Notes: generated from the sequence alone by a model not told the origin. A stretch of DNA of 64,000 bases from an uncultured Pseudomonadales bacterium (GCA_943788875.1 CALSSA010000009.1:248001-312000); one strand, 5' to 3'. Shown: positions 8,143 to 18,533, counted from the stretch's first letter. Made by a program: numbers and translations.

Positions 8143-9759
8143 TTATAAAGCTAAGTGACGTATATCGCTGAGTAGTTTGACCAGATGAGTCATAAAGCGA
8201 CCAGCATCACCGCCATTGATCACTCGATGATCATAGGATAGTGCCAAAGGCAACATCAGGCGTGGAGCAAATTCACTGCCATTCCAGACGGGTTTCATCT
8301 GCGACTTGGAGACGCCCAGGATCCCGACCTCTGGACTGTTTACGATGGGCGTAAATCCAGTACCACCAATGGCACCCAAGCTTGACAGTGTAAAACAGCC
8401 ACCCTGCATCTGTGCGGGCTTTAATTTACCATCCCGAGCACTGGCAGCCAGACTGGCGATTTCTGCAGAAATATCCCAGATACCTTTTTGATCGGCATCC
8501 TTGATGACCGGAACCACCAGGCCTCGCGGCGTATCAACAGCCATGCCGACATGACAGTAATGCTTTTGGATGTAGTTTTCTCCATCGCCAGCCAATGAGC
8601 GATTAAACTCTGGGTTGGCCTGCAGAGAGGTAGCCAGCGCCTTAATCAGGAATGACACAGGGGTTATTCTGATACCGCGCTTTTCACCTTCACCCTTGAG
8701 TGAATTTCTAAAGCCTTCCAGCTCGGTTATATCTGCCTCGTCAAACTGAGTGACATGGGGAACATTGAGCCAGTTGCGCTGCATATTAGATGCAGTGAGT
8801 CTTTGGATCTTGCTCATGGCCACAGTCTCAATCTCGCCAAACTGGCTGAAATCTACCAATGGTACCTGAGGAATGCCAGTGCCAGCTGCGGCTGGCGCGG
8901 CTGAGTTGAGCGCCGTTTTGACATAGTTATTAACATCATCTTTTTGCACTCGTCCGCGGGGGCCAGTGCCAATTACCCTGTCCAGCTGCACGCCAAGTTC
9001 GCGGGCCAGCATGCGCACTGCTGGGCCAGCGTAAACGCTATCTGAGGTGGTTGAATCGGTTTGCTCAGAGCCAGCAGCAGGGGCTGGCGCTGGAGCAGCT
9101 GCGACGGGGACAGGTGCTTTTGCTGGCTCAGGGCTATTTAGAGGCTCAGGGCTATCTTCTGGCTCAGGGCTGGCAGCAGAACTCACTTCAAGAATGGCGA
9201 CCTCGGCTCCGGTGCGCAGTTTATTACCCTCTGCAGCGAGAATTTTAATCACTTTACCGCTGTGGGATGAGGGCACATCCATGGTTGCTTTATCGGACTC
9301 AAGAACTAGCAGGGTATCACCCTCCTCAACCTGATCGCCAATCGCAACAGAAACCTCAATCACATCAATCTCATCGTCGCTGCCAATATCTGGCACCAGA
9401 ATAAGCTGCTCAGAGGAGGTTTGCGCTGGGGCAGCAACAGGTGCTGACTCAGTAATCACTGGTTCAGCGGCTACAGACTGCTCTTCAGCAACAGGCTTAA
9501 CTGCAGGCGCTTCTTCGGCACTAGCGACTTCGATTTCAGCAATGGGATCACCGACTTTAACCACGGCACCATCTGCAACCAGATACTTAACCAGGCTACC
9601 CTGATAGGGGCTAGGCACATCCATAGTTGCCTTATCAGATTCCAGCACCAACAGAGAGTCCTCTATCTCAACTGTATCTCCCGGGGCAACGCTCAGCTCA
9701 ATGACATCCACGCTCTCGGCGCCACCCAGATCGGGAACTGTTACGATTTCTACGGCCAC
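8143..9759 (-). CDS. aceF: Pyruvate dehydrogenase E2, dihydrolipoyllysine acetyltransferase
   Basis: The E2 core of the pyruvate dehydrogenase complex transfers the acetyl group from lipoamide to CoA. The 538-residue product has two lipoyl domains (about 1-80 and 118-192) with lipoylated lysines K43 and K157, both in ESDKATMDVP. A Pro/Ala-rich linker follows with three SPEP hexapeptide repeats. Next come a peripheral-subunit binding domain at about 242-282 and the catalytic domain, with H511 in SYDHRVINGG. It follows aceE by 43 bp. There is no lpd here, so the E3 subunit presumably comes from the lpd at 49.3-50.8 kb. Confidence 0.95.
   Translation of the reverse strand: MAVEIVTVPDLGGAESVDVIELSVAPGDTVEIEDSLLVLESDKATMDVPSPYQGSLVKYLVADGAVVKVGDPIAEIEVASAEEAPAVKPVAEEQSVAAEPVITESAPVAAPAQTSSEQLILVPDIGSDDEIDVIEVSVAIGDQVEEGDTLLVLESDKATMDVPSSHSGKVIKILAAEGNKLRTGAEVAILEVSSAASPEPEDSPEPLNSPEPAKAPVPVAAAPAPAPAAGSEQTDSTTSDSVYAGPAVRMLARELGVQLDRVIGTGPRGRVQKDDVNNYVKTALNSAAPAAAGTGIPQVPLVDFSQFGEIETVAMSKIQRLTASNMQRNWLNVPHVTQFDEADITELEGFRNSLKGEGEKRGIRITPVSFLIKALATSLQANPEFNRSLAGDGENYIQKHYCHVGMAVDTPRGLVVPVIKDADQKGIWDISAEIASLAASARDGKLKPAQMQGGCFTLSSLGAIGGTGFTPIVNSPEVGILGVSKSQMKPVWNGSEFAPRLMLPLALSYDHRVINGGDAGRFMTHLVKLLSDIRHLAL
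9122..9172 (-). repeat. 18-bp coding tandem repeat in the aceF linker
   Basis: Three copies of GGCTCAGGGCT occur at 18-bp spacing (9125, 9143, 9161 on the plus strand). They encode three consecutive SPEPxx hexapeptides in the hinge between the second lipoyl domain and the subunit-binding domain of E2. Proline/alanine linkers are normal in E2 proteins; the near-identical DNA copies suggest recent slippage. Confidence 0.75.
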
Positions 9760-9802
9760 TTGTTATCCTTTTTTATATCTTGTTGCTGGTTAATCGACTC
9801 TG

Positions 9803-12448
9803 TTATAGATACAGCGGATTACTTTTGTCTGGATCAATCCCAAAATCTGCAATAGCTTTCTTTACTACGGCTGCTTTAATTTCACCTTTATCAGCCAGTG
9901 CCTTTAGCGCTGAGATAGCGATAAAGTAACGGTCCACTTCAAAGAAATGGCGCAGTGCAGCTCGGCTGTCACTGCGGCCAAAACCATCTGTGCCAAGCAC
10001 ATTGAATGGCTGCTTGATATAGGCTCTCATCTGCTCAGCATAGCCCTTCATATAGTCAGTGGCAGCGACAATAGGCGCTTCGCAATCGTCCAACTGCGCA
10101 CTGATATAAGACTGTTGCGGTTTATCGGTGGGGTGCAACAGATTCCAGCGATCTACCGCCTGACCTTCGCGCACCAGTTCATTGATACTGGTTAAGCTCC
10201 AGACATCCGCTTCAACCGAGTAGCTCTCTTTAAGTATTGCTGCTGCAGCGATCACTTCATTAAGAATCGTGCCTGCGCCCATCAGAGTAACTTTATGCTT
10301 GGCTTTACCGGCTTCAGACAGCCTGTACATCCCTTTAATAATTCCCTCTTCGGTACCCTCTGGCATAGCTGGCTGAACATAATTTTCGTTCATGGTTGTC
10401 AGATAATAGAAGCAGTTTTCCTTATCTTCAAACATAGTCTTGATACCGTCTTGTACGATAACCGCCAACTCATAACTATAAGTTGCATCATAGCTCTTAC
10501 AGTTCGGTACAGTGTTCGCCAGAATCAAGCTGTGTCCATCCTGATGCTGCAGACCTTCACCATTTAATGTTGTACGGCCAGCAGTGGCGCCAATCAAGAA
10601 GCCTCGCGCCTGACTATCGCCAGAGGCCCAGGCCAGGTCGCCAATACGCTGAAAACCAAACATAGAATAGAAAATATAGAACGGAATCATAGGCACGGCA
10701 TTGGTGCTGTATGAAGTCGCCAATGCTAACCAGGCCGACATAGCCCCAGCCTCATTGATGCCCTCTTCCAGAATGACGCCCTGCTTATCTTCCTTGTAGT
10801 ACATAATCTGCTGGTGATCATGGGGTACATACTTTTGCCCAGCCGAGGTATAGATGCCCAGCTGTCTAAACATGCCTTCCATACCAAAGGTACGAGCCTC
10901 GTCTGGAACAATTGGTACCACATACTTACCAATATTTTTGTCCTTGACCAATGTCGACAGCACTCGCACAAAGGCCATGGTGGTAGATACCTCTCGCTCA
11001 CCACTGCTTTCCAGCTGCTTTTTAAAGGCACTCAGAGCAGGAACCTGCATAGCTTCAAAATGATGTTTGCGCGCGGGCAATGGGCCACCCAGAGCATCGC
11101 GGCGACGCTTCATATAGGTGATTTCCGGGCTGTCATCTGCTGGCCTGTAGTAGGGAACGGTTTCCAGCTCATCATCAGCCACTGGAATACCAAAACGATC
11201 GCGGAAATAGCGCAAACCATCCAGATCCAGTTTCTTAACCGAATGAGTGTCATTGGCCGCCTGACCGTCGCCAAGACCATAGCCTTTAACAGTATGGGCC
11301 AGAATAACAGTAGGCTTACCGCTGCTAGCCGCCGCTTCTGAGTAGGCTGCATAGACCTTATACGGGTCGTGACCACCGCGATTTAGCGCCATAATCTGGT
11401 CGTCAGTCATATCCTTGACCAGCTCCAGCAACTCAGGGTATTTACCAAAGAAGTGCTCGCGGGTATAGGCGCCGCCATTGTATTTGTAGTTTTGCAGCTC
11501 ACCATCACAGACTTCATTCATGCGCTTGATTAGCATGCCGCTCTTGTCTTTATCCAGCAGCTGGTCCCAGTGACGGCCCCAAACAACTTTAATGACATTC
11601 CAGCCAGCGCCACGGAATACGCCTTCCAGTTCTTGCATGATCTTGCCATTGCCACGGACCGGGCCATCTAAGCGCTGCAGGTTGCAGTTAATAACAAATA
11701 TCAGGTTCTCAAGACCCTCGCGACCGGCGAGAGAGATGGCGCCCAGGCTTTCTGGCTCATCACATTCCCCATCACCGAGGAAAGCCCAGACCTTGCGATC
11801 ACCGCGTGGCGAAAGGCCGCGGGCAGACAGGTAGCGCATCACATGAGCTTGATAGATAGCTTGAATCGGTCCCAGACCCATAGAAACAGTTGGGAACTGC
11901 CAGTAATCTGGCATTAGCCAGGGGTGTGGGTAAGATGACAGACCTGTGCCATCGACTTCGCGGCGGAATCGGTCGAGTTGATCAGTGGTCAGGCGCCCTT
12001 CGAGAAAAGAACGAGCATACATACCAGGCGAGCTGTGTCCCTGAAAGAACACCAAATCGCCCATATCTTTACCGTCGGAACCGCGAAAAAAGTAATTAAA
12101 GCCAATATCATACAGAGTAGCAGCGGAGGAAAAGCTGGCGATATGGCCTCCAATGCCCTCGCTCTGCTTGTTGGCACGCATAACCATAGCCAGAGCATTC
12201 CAGCGCACCAGCGAGCGTATACGGCGCTCCATAAACAGATCGCCGGGCATAGTCTTTTCACGATTGGCCGGGATAGTATTATGGAATGGTGTGGTCACTG
12301 ACTGAGGTAGTTGGATACCTTCTTCAGTGGCGTGAGCCTGTAGTTGAGTCAGGATATAGGTGGCGCGATCGTCTCCCTGAGCACGGCAAATTGAATCAAA
12401 GGCATCGAGCCATTCCTGGGTTTCAGCTGGGTCTAAATCCTGCGACAT
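9803..12448 (-). CDS. aceE: Pyruvate dehydrogenase E1 component, homodimeric type
   Basis: AceE decarboxylates pyruvate with thiamine diphosphate and reductively acetylates the E2 lipoyl group. At 881 residues it matches the homodimeric bacterial E1 family. The ThDP/Mg motif is clear in GDGECDEPESLGAISLAGRE followed by NLIFVINCNLQRLDGPVRGN. Other family landmarks are FFQGHSSPGMYARSFLEGRL near residue 135 and GAGTILNEVIAAA in the C-terminal domain. It heads a minus-strand unit with aceF and the glyoxalase gene; the 257-bp AT-rich gap upstream (12449-12705) must carry the promoter. I could not identify a PdhR-type operator in it. Confidence 0.96.
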   Translation of the reverse strand: MSQDLDPAETQEWLDAFDSICRAQGDDRATYILTQLQAHATEEGIQLPQSVTTPFHNTIPANREKTMPGDLFMERRIRSLVRWNALAMVMRANKQSEGIGGHIASFSSAATLYDIGFNYFFRGSDGKDMGDLVFFQGHSSPGMYARSFLEGRLTTDQLDRFRREVDGTGLSSYPHPWLMPDYWQFPTVSMGLGPIQAIYQAHVMRYLSARGLSPRGDRKVWAFLGDGECDEPESLGAISLAGREGLENLIFVINCNLQRLDGPVRGNGKIMQELEGVFRGAGWNVIKVVWGRHWDQLLDKDKSGMLIKRMNEVCDGELQNYKYNGGAYTREHFFGKYPELLELVKDMTDDQIMALNRGGHDPYKVYAAYSEAAASSGKPTVILAHTVKGYGLGDGQAANDTHSVKKLDLDGLRYFRDRFGIPVADDELETVPYYRPADDSPEITYMKRRRDALGGPLPARKHHFEAMQVPALSAFKKQLESSGEREVSTTMAFVRVLSTLVKDKNIGKYVVPIVPDEARTFGMEGMFRQLGIYTSAGQKYVPHDHQQIMYYKEDKQGVILEEGINEAGAMSAWLALATSYSTNAVPMIPFYIFYSMFGFQRIGDLAWASGDSQARGFLIGATAGRTTLNGEGLQHQDGHSLILANTVPNCKSYDATYSYELAVIVQDGIKTMFEDKENCFYYLTTMNENYVQPAMPEGTEEGIIKGMYRLSEAGKAKHKVTLMGAGTILNEVIAAAAILKESYSVEADVWSLTSINELVREGQAVDRWNLLHPTDKPQQSYISAQLDDCEAPIVAATDYMKGYAEQMRAYIKQPFNVLGTDGFGRSDSRAALRHFFEVDRYFIAISALKALADKGEIKAAVVKKAIADFGIDPDKSNPLYL

Positions 12449-12705
12449 GTGGCACCAATCAATGTTAGTTAACAGTAAGGCGACGGATCACAGCTTGCGC
12501 GCTTGCCTAGACTACAAACCGCCTTAATTTAAGGGCGATATGATAATGTAGTTAAGCTACAAAATCAATGAATAAAAATAATTACAATCCTATATTAAAA
12601 GGATAAACAGCATTAATAAATAGCTTTAACTTATTGTAATATATATATTTTATGCAAAATATCGTTCAGTTAGTTTAACTACATAAATCCGAATAGCCAT
12701 GAAAT

Positions 12706-15558
12706 TTAAAAATCATAGCTATAACTGCCGTTATTATCTCGCAAATCAACAGCACTGTTACTCTGACCGATTCCTGTGGTGCTGACCCAGACTGCACGGC
12801 GCTTATCTTGTAGTAACTGCTGAAACGCTAGCTGCAGGGTGTCAATATCAACATCACGTATAGCAGCACCGAGCTGAGCACGGAAATCGAAATCTCTGTA
12901 GCCAAGCCCCAAAGACTCCATAAAGCGGCCATTCATCTCCGCCAGATTCTTTGGCTTCTCCTCAAGATTACTCAACAGTGAATCCTGATAGCGGCTGAGA
13001 TCTTGCTCAGTTAACTCGGCTACCGTTGCAGCGTAATCATTAATAAAACCTTCAAACTCGTCGCGCAATTGCTGCTCATCGGCGACTGGAGACTGTGCCA
13101 GCATCGCCAGGCCAGGAACCGGGCCCTGATGGCTAGCAAAGGCAGAAACCACATAGCCGAGCTGCTTCTCGGTGCGCAGGCTGTTATAGAAAGGCGCCGA
13201 TAGCATCTCAGCCACCAGACTGGTTATAGCCCGCTGCTGCAAGCTGTCATCTGCTGCCTGAAAGTACAGTACAGATACCGCATCTTCGTGATCCACAGGT
13301 ACCTGAGCCTGTATCGACCCCGCCTCCAGCTTGGCTATGCGACTAGGGTTATCAATATCTCGCAGGCTAAGAATCTGCGTAAACTGACGTTGGATATCCG
13401 CGGCAGCCAGCTTGTTATGATTGCCACTAATCAGCAGCTTAAGCTCCATGCTCGACATCAATGAGCCAGTAAACTCCTGTACCTGACTCAAGGTCACAGT
13501 TTCGACCACCGCAACTTTTTGCAATGGTGTCCAGTGGCCTGTCAGCATCGAATAGAGCCCGCTTATGACCTGGCGAAATGGGTATTCCCGCTGGAAGTTG
13601 GCCAGCAGCCGCAGACGTTTTTGTTTTAGCTGCTCAAATCTAGCCTGATTCCAGTCTGGCTGGTTCAACGCATGCAAAATATCCTTAAGCAGCACCGGCT
13701 GTTTGTCAGAATAGCCTGCCACCCTGACTGAAAGGCCCTTTGCGCTGGCACCAAGGGCGAAATTCAGACCTGCCTCTGTAGCTGGATATATCTGCGCATT
13801 TAATTGATCCCGAACAATATCCAGATACAGCTCAGCCATAGCAAGGCCCTGCAATGTCTGCGTCTTATCGGTTCCCAGCAAGGCGACAATATTGCCTTTA
13901 GGGACGCCAAATCTGCTATCCGGCATATGCCAAGAAGCCAGACCATCCGCCATGGATAATGGCGTTGGTGACTTTCTATCGGTAATACCGAGCAGCTCAA
14001 GACTTGCCGGGATATAGGGGTTTTTAGGTGCAAGGGTCAGTGCATCCAAGGCTTTCGGATTGCGCCATTGCTCTATCTCCGCCATATCGACAGCAGTAAC
14101 CCTATAGGGCACCTGATAGCGCTTTGAAACCTGATCCGTGGTCACTTCTGGCGCGGTGAGCATAATAAAGCAGTTCTCCGGGATCAGCCGCCCGGCAACC
14201 TGATCAATCAAAAGCTGATCATAAGATTCCATCACATAGCCTGCCCTGAGCACATCAGCTGCCTGGTACTGCTGCATAAGCGAGGCCAATGATGAAACAT
14301 AGCCCATGGGGTTTTGCTTTTCTTGGAAGCGAAAAGCCATTGCCGCCAGACTGGCCCGTTCTTCGTAGCGCCAGGCATCAATGCCATTACTGCGCACCGT
14401 TTTAATCCAGGCAAATACCAGCCTTGTTAGCTCCTGACGCTGTTTGTAACCCTCTGGCGTCAACCCTATATCAATAGAGAATAGACTGGAGCTGCGGTCT
14501 TCCAGCCCGGCGCCAGCACTGAGGGATTCAGCCCAGCCTTTTTCTTTAAGCAGCTGCAGCAGACTGCCTTGCCCCTCATGGCCAATCAGGGCGGCGAGAT
14601 ACTGAGCCGGCTTGATTGTCCAATAGGGCTGCATCTTAGGTAACTGAAAGCTAAAGCCTATCTCACGCAACTCCTTGAGGGGCTCAACTTCTATAATCAG
14701 CGGCAGCTTTTCTTCGTTAATAAGCTGACTGCCATGTATCTCTACCTGTGTATTGTGATTGGCAACAAGGGAGAACCTTGGTACAACCATAGCCTCAAGC
14801 TCATCGAGGCTTTCGGCGCCCAACACCACCAGCTTCATAAGATTGGCAGAATAGTATTGCTGGTAAAAATCCAGCAACTCCGCACGCACTGGTCGGTCTT
14901 TAAAGTCAGCCAGAGTTTCGAGATTACCGACAGTAAACTTAGCCATAGGATGGCTTGGGTCGACCTGCTCTTGCAATACATCCCATTGGCGACGGCCATC
15001 ATCTTTAATCTTTAGCCTGTATTCAGACTCAACTGCATTGCGTTCTCGATCGACATATTTGGCATCAAAGTTGGGGCTGTGAAAAAACGGCGCGAAGCGA
15101 TCTAGAGCCTGCTCCAGATACTGGGCATCTATATCAAAAAAGTAAGTGGTGTGCTCCAGGCCTGTGCCTGCATTGTGGTTGCCACCATGCTCAGCAATAA
15201 AGGTCTGATATTCCCCGGGCTCTGGATACTGTTCGGTACCGAGAAACAGCATATGTTCAAGAAAGTGAGCCAGCCCTTCGCGGTCTTTGGGATTCTGATA
15301 ACTCCCCACAAAGACATCCAGAGAAGCGGCTGACTTATCGGTTTCTGGATCCGAAATAAGCAATACATCAAGCTTGTTGGGCAGCTGTACATGGCGATAT
15401 TGGCGCTGATCATTGGGGCTGGCAACCACATTGGACAATGAGCCCTGCTCAGTTGCTGGCCCAGTATCAGTGCTACAGGACTGCAGTATCAATACCCCAG
15501 CCAGTAGCAGAATCACTTTAATCGCAGGCGAAATTATGCGGTTCAATAACGTAGACAT
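12706..15558 (-). CDS. M16-family (pitrilysin/insulinase) zinc peptidase, lipoprotein
   Basis: This 950-residue protease resembles pitrilysin, with the inverted zinc motif HFLEH (H98, E101, H102) and the downstream glutamate in NAVESEY (about E179). The order is signal peptide with lipobox ending at C28, an active M16 domain, a middle domain, then inactive M16-like domains; the R/Y-type anchor near the C-terminus appears in LRTEKQLGYVVSAF. It should act on short polypeptides in the periplasm, membrane-anchored. The lipidated N-terminus differs from enteric pitrilysin but is common in marine gammaproteobacteria. It ends 257 bp before aceE on the same strand. Confidence 0.9.
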   Translation of the reverse strand: MSTLLNRIISPAIKVILLLAGVLILQSCSTDTGPATEQGSLSNVVASPNDQRQYRHVQLPNKLDVLLISDPETDKSAASLDVFVGSYQNPKDREGLAHFLEHMLFLGTEQYPEPGEYQTFIAEHGGNHNAGTGLEHTTYFFDIDAQYLEQALDRFAPFFHSPNFDAKYVDRERNAVESEYRLKIKDDGRRQWDVLQEQVDPSHPMAKFTVGNLETLADFKDRPVRAELLDFYQQYYSANLMKLVVLGAESLDELEAMVVPRFSLVANHNTQVEIHGSQLINEEKLPLIIEVEPLKELREIGFSFQLPKMQPYWTIKPAQYLAALIGHEGQGSLLQLLKEKGWAESLSAGAGLEDRSSSLFSIDIGLTPEGYKQRQELTRLVFAWIKTVRSNGIDAWRYEERASLAAMAFRFQEKQNPMGYVSSLASLMQQYQAADVLRAGYVMESYDQLLIDQVAGRLIPENCFIMLTAPEVTTDQVSKRYQVPYRVTAVDMAEIEQWRNPKALDALTLAPKNPYIPASLELLGITDRKSPTPLSMADGLASWHMPDSRFGVPKGNIVALLGTDKTQTLQGLAMAELYLDIVRDQLNAQIYPATEAGLNFALGASAKGLSVRVAGYSDKQPVLLKDILHALNQPDWNQARFEQLKQKRLRLLANFQREYPFRQVISGLYSMLTGHWTPLQKVAVVETVTLSQVQEFTGSLMSSMELKLLISGNHNKLAAADIQRQFTQILSLRDIDNPSRIAKLEAGSIQAQVPVDHEDAVSVLYFQAADDSLQQRAITSLVAEMLSAPFYNSLRTEKQLGYVVSAFASHQGPVPGLAMLAQSPVADEQQLRDEFEGFINDYAATVAELTEQDLSRYQDSLLSNLEEKPKNLAEMNGRFMESLGLGYRDFDFRAQLGAAIRDVDIDTLQLAFQQLLQDKRRAVWVSTTGIGQSNSAVDLRDNNGSYSYDF

Positions 15559-15611
15559 AAAGGTATCCTTATATTGGGTTCTATCCCTATTATTATCTGA
15601 GGCTGACTGAC

Positions 15612-16679
15612 TTAGCCCTCACTAATATCCAAAACGGTTCGCGGCCAGGCGTTGTAAACCGCCTTGACCAAGGTAGCCAGAGGTATGGCAAAAAACACTC
15701 CCCAGAAGCCCCAGATCCCGCCGAACAATAGCACCGCAACAATGATTGCCACAGGGTGCAAATTGACCACCTCAGAAAATAACAGCGGTACCAACAGGTT
15801 GCCGTCGAGAAACTGGATAAAACCATAGACCATAAATAACCAGAAAAAGTCTAAACCCCAGCCCCATTGCATATAACCAACCAGCAGTACAGGCAGAGTT
15901 ACCACAGTAGCGCCAATATAGGGGATCAGAACAGACAGTCCCACCAACAACGCCAACAGCACCGCATAGTTAAGCCCCAGAATTAAAAATACAATCAGAG
16001 AGGTGACCCCGACAATAAGAATTTCTATCGCTTTGCCGCGCACATAGTTGGCAAACTGCACTTCCATTTCGGACCAGATAGCAGTCATGGCCCCCCGCTC
16101 CTTTGGTAGCAGACCAGAGACAAAACCCATCAGCAGGTCCTTGTCCTTAAGCATAAAGAATACCAGCAATGGCACCAGCAGCAGATAGATCATCAGGCCA
16201 AATATACCGGGAAAACTACTGATCGACAGGGATAAAACCTGCTCCGCCAGATTAGCCAGCTCACCGGAAACTCTGGTGGTAATAATCTGAAACTGCTCAG
16301 GGCTAATATATTCGGCATAGGTTTCTGGCAGGGTCACCAGCAAATCCCGCAGTCTGCCAATCATATTAGGCAACTCAGCAACCAACAGCGATGTCTGTCG
16401 CCCGACAATAGGAATCAGCACAGTAAGCACTGAAATAAACAGCATAATGAACAGCATATAGGCGCCGATAATGGCAACCACCTCGGAGACACCTCGACGA
16501 CGCAAGGTATTGACCACACCCTGCAATAAAAATGCGATTACCAGAGCAGTGAACACCGGGCCCAGCACTGCACCCAGAGTTGCAACCACCACTAGGGACA
16601 CCACTAGAATCACCAGCAGCAGCACCGCCTGCTCACTGCTAAAATATTGATCCAACCATCTCTGTAACACCTGCTTCAT
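15612..16679 (-). CDS. AI-2E/PerM-family membrane protein
   Basis: I place the start at ATG 16679, because a good ribosome binding site (TAGGGGT) lies just upstream and the protein then opens as MKQVLQRWLDQYF. An upstream ATG at 16766 adds 29 unlikely residues. The 355-residue product has about seven to eight hydrophobic segments in the AI-2E transporter pattern: two N-terminal helices, a hairpin at about 60-95, a soluble segment, then a C-terminal bundle containing LIPYIGA and PVAIIVAVLLFGGIWGF. Members include putative exporters and Na+/H+ antiporters, so substrate is not predictable. It ends 53 bp ahead of the M16 gene. Confidence 0.85.
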   Translation of the reverse strand: MKQVLQRWLDQYFSSEQAVLLLVILVVSLVVVATLGAVLGPVFTALVIAFLLQGVVNTLRRRGVSEVVAIIGAYMLFIMLFISVLTVLIPIVGRQTSLLVAELPNMIGRLRDLLVTLPETYAEYISPEQFQIITTRVSGELANLAEQVLSLSISSFPGIFGLMIYLLLVPLLVFFMLKDKDLLMGFVSGLLPKERGAMTAIWSEMEVQFANYVRGKAIEILIVGVTSLIVFLILGLNYAVLLALLVGLSVLIPYIGATVVTLPVLLVGYMQWGWGLDFFWLFMVYGFIQFLDGNLLVPLLFSEVVNLHPVAIIVAVLLFGGIWGFWGVFFAIPLATLVKAVYNAWPRTVLDISEG

Positions 16680-16866
16680 GCAAACCCCTAAGCTGTTATG
16701 ACCCTGTCTAGAATCCGGTAGTTTATTACCTGAGTCAACCAAGCGGAAGTATAAAGCGTTTAACAAAACTATCCGAGATTAAACTAACCAGTATTTCAAT
16801 TGTCGAAATGCGCAGGTTTATTAGTTACAGTAAAGCCATCCACTAAAAAGTTGATCAAGACCCATT

Positions 16867-18366
16867 TTGAATATTCGATACCTCCAGCTAAAACGCCCTT
16901 ACCCTGCCCTGAAACTGGCACTGGTCAAACTGATGCTGTGTCTGGCTCTGGGCCTGAGTTTATCTCTGGCCAGTCAGCGGGCAGTGGCCAATGAAATAAA
17001 GCTGCCCAGACTGGGTGATTCAGTCTCAGGCATTGTCTCCAAGCGTCAGGAATACCAGCTCGGCAGAACCTGGCTCAAAGCCTTTCGCAGCAGGGTTCGC
17101 GAACATGACGACCCCTTGATGCAGCAGTATTTAGAGCAGCTGCTCTACGACCTTGCCACTTATAGCGACCTTGAGGACCCGCGCCTAGAGCTGGTCATTG
17201 TCAACAATGCCTCCATGAATGCCTTCGCAGTGCCTGGCGGCGTGGTTGGCTTTCATACTGGAGTTTTTGCCTTTGCGGAAAATGAAGACCAGATGGCATC
17301 AGTGCTTTCCCACGAACTCGCGCACCTTAGTCAGCGCCACTTTGCCCGCGGCCTGGAAGCTCAGCGCACCTCATCAATGGTGACATTGGCGGGGCTGCTC
17401 GGCAGCCTGGTACTCGCGGCAACTGCCGGCGGTGACGCCGGTATGGCTGCTATCACAGCGACCCAGGCATTGGCCTTGGATAGCCGTTTGCGCTACAGCA
17501 GATCCAATGAACAGGAAGCCGACCGCATAGGCCTGCAAACCATGGAGCGCGCCAATCGCGATCCCGGCGCCGTGGCCGAGATGTTTGAAACTCTGCTGCG
17601 TGCCACCAGATACAGCGGTAGCCGCCCACCAGAGTTCTTATTGACCCACCCGGTCACCGAGCGGCGTATTGCCGATGCCCGCGGTCGCGCCATGGCCAAC
17701 TCAATGCGCCAATACACAGAGAACCCAGAATTTTATCTGATGCAGTCAAGGGCGCTGCTGGCCCTGCGTACAGACACCAACAAGGCTATCAGAGAGTTTC
17801 AGGCCCAGCTGGACAATAATATTCATCGACCAGAGGCAGTTCAATATGGCCTGGCGCTGGCTCATACCAGAGCTGGTAACTATAAGCAGGCTGCAATTCT
17901 ACTGGATGAGCTTATTCGCAATGACCCATCGCAGCTGTGTTTTCACCATGCAGGCATAGAGCTGTCAATTGCTCAGCAGAACTATCCTCAAGCGCTAGCC
18001 AAACTTGATAACTTGTTGCGCATCAGTCCCAATAACTACCCATTGACTAGGCTTAAATCCGAGGCTCTGTGGCAGGCCCATCGCTATGAGCAGGCCAGCG
18101 ACCTGTTGACCGACCTGAGTAGGATAAGGCCAGAGGACCCTATGGTTTGGTATCAGCTGGCTGAAGTGCGCGGTTTAGCAGGAAATATTTCTGGCGTGCA
18201 TCAGGCTCGAGCAGAGTATTTTATTCTGGTGGGCGCCTTCAGTAGAGCGCGCAAGCAACTGGGTCTAGCAGTAAAGCTGGTGGCTGCAGACTTCAAGCGC
18301 TCAGCAATCATTCGCCAACGTCTGGTTGATATCGCTGATATGGAAGAGAGAATCGAGAGGTTGTAA
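16867..18366 (+). CDS. bepA: BepA-type periplasmic M48 metalloprotease with TPR domain
   Basis: BepA-family proteases degrade or chaperone misassembled outer-membrane proteins such as LptD. The zinc motif is HELAH (H149-H153) with the third ligand E217 in NEQEADRIG. H261 in FLLTHPVTERR matches the conserved histidine-switch loop reported for E. coli BepA. A TPR region occupies about residues 285-499. The N-terminus is a long signal sequence ending near ANE (residue 43). The frame starts with TTG at 16867; an ATG at 16933 would leave an uncharged signal, so the TTG or a nearby start is preferred but uncertain. The stop is followed directly by the 21-bp repeat array. Confidence 0.9.
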   Translation: MNIRYLQLKRPYPALKLALVKLMLCLALGLSLSLASQRAVANEIKLPRLGDSVSGIVSKRQEYQLGRTWLKAFRSRVREHDDPLMQQYLEQLLYDLATYSDLEDPRLELVIVNNASMNAFAVPGGVVGFHTGVFAFAENEDQMASVLSHELAHLSQRHFARGLEAQRTSSMVTLAGLLGSLVLAATAGGDAGMAAITATQALALDSRLRYSRSNEQEADRIGLQTMERANRDPGAVAEMFETLLRATRYSGSRPPEFLLTHPVTERRIADARGRAMANSMRQYTENPEFYLMQSRALLALRTDTNKAIREFQAQLDNNIHRPEAVQYGLALAHTRAGNYKQAAILLDELIRNDPSQLCFHHAGIELSIAQQNYPQALAKLDNLLRISPNNYPLTRLKSEALWQAHRYEQASDLLTDLSRIRPEDPMVWYQLAEVRGLAGNISGVHQARAEYFILVGAFSRARKQLGLAVKLVAADFKRSAIIRQRLVDIADMEERIERL

Positions 18367-18387
18367 ACGAGCCTGTGGCACTGTTCA

Positions 18388-18533
18388 GAGCCCTCAGCGA
18401 ACAATAAAGAGCCCTCAGCGAATCATAAACAGCCCTCAGCGACTTATTTAGAGCCCTCAGCGAACAATAAAGAGCCCTCAGCGAATCATAAAGAGCCCTC
18501 AGCGAACCATAAAGAGCCTCAGCGACTTATTAA
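18388..18533. repeat. 21-bp tandem repeat array between bepA and nadA
   Basis: Six 21-bp units and one 20-bp unit run head to tail, followed by a degenerate eighth that enters nadA. Each begins with GAGCCCTCAGCGA (third unit CAG..., seventh lacking one C), followed by eight variable bases. The variable ends occur in the order ACAATAAA, ATCATAAA, CTTATTTA, ACAATAAA, ATCATAAA, ACCATAAA, CTTATTAA, which suggests duplication of a 63-bp triplet. It lies between two convergent genes; the last unit supplies the nadA stop codon. There are no spacers, so it is not a CRISPR array. Confidence 0.95.

Noticed and set aside
18388-18533. 21-bp array considered as a CRISPR
   Set aside because: Units are directly head to tail with no unique spacers, are too short, and no cas genes are present.
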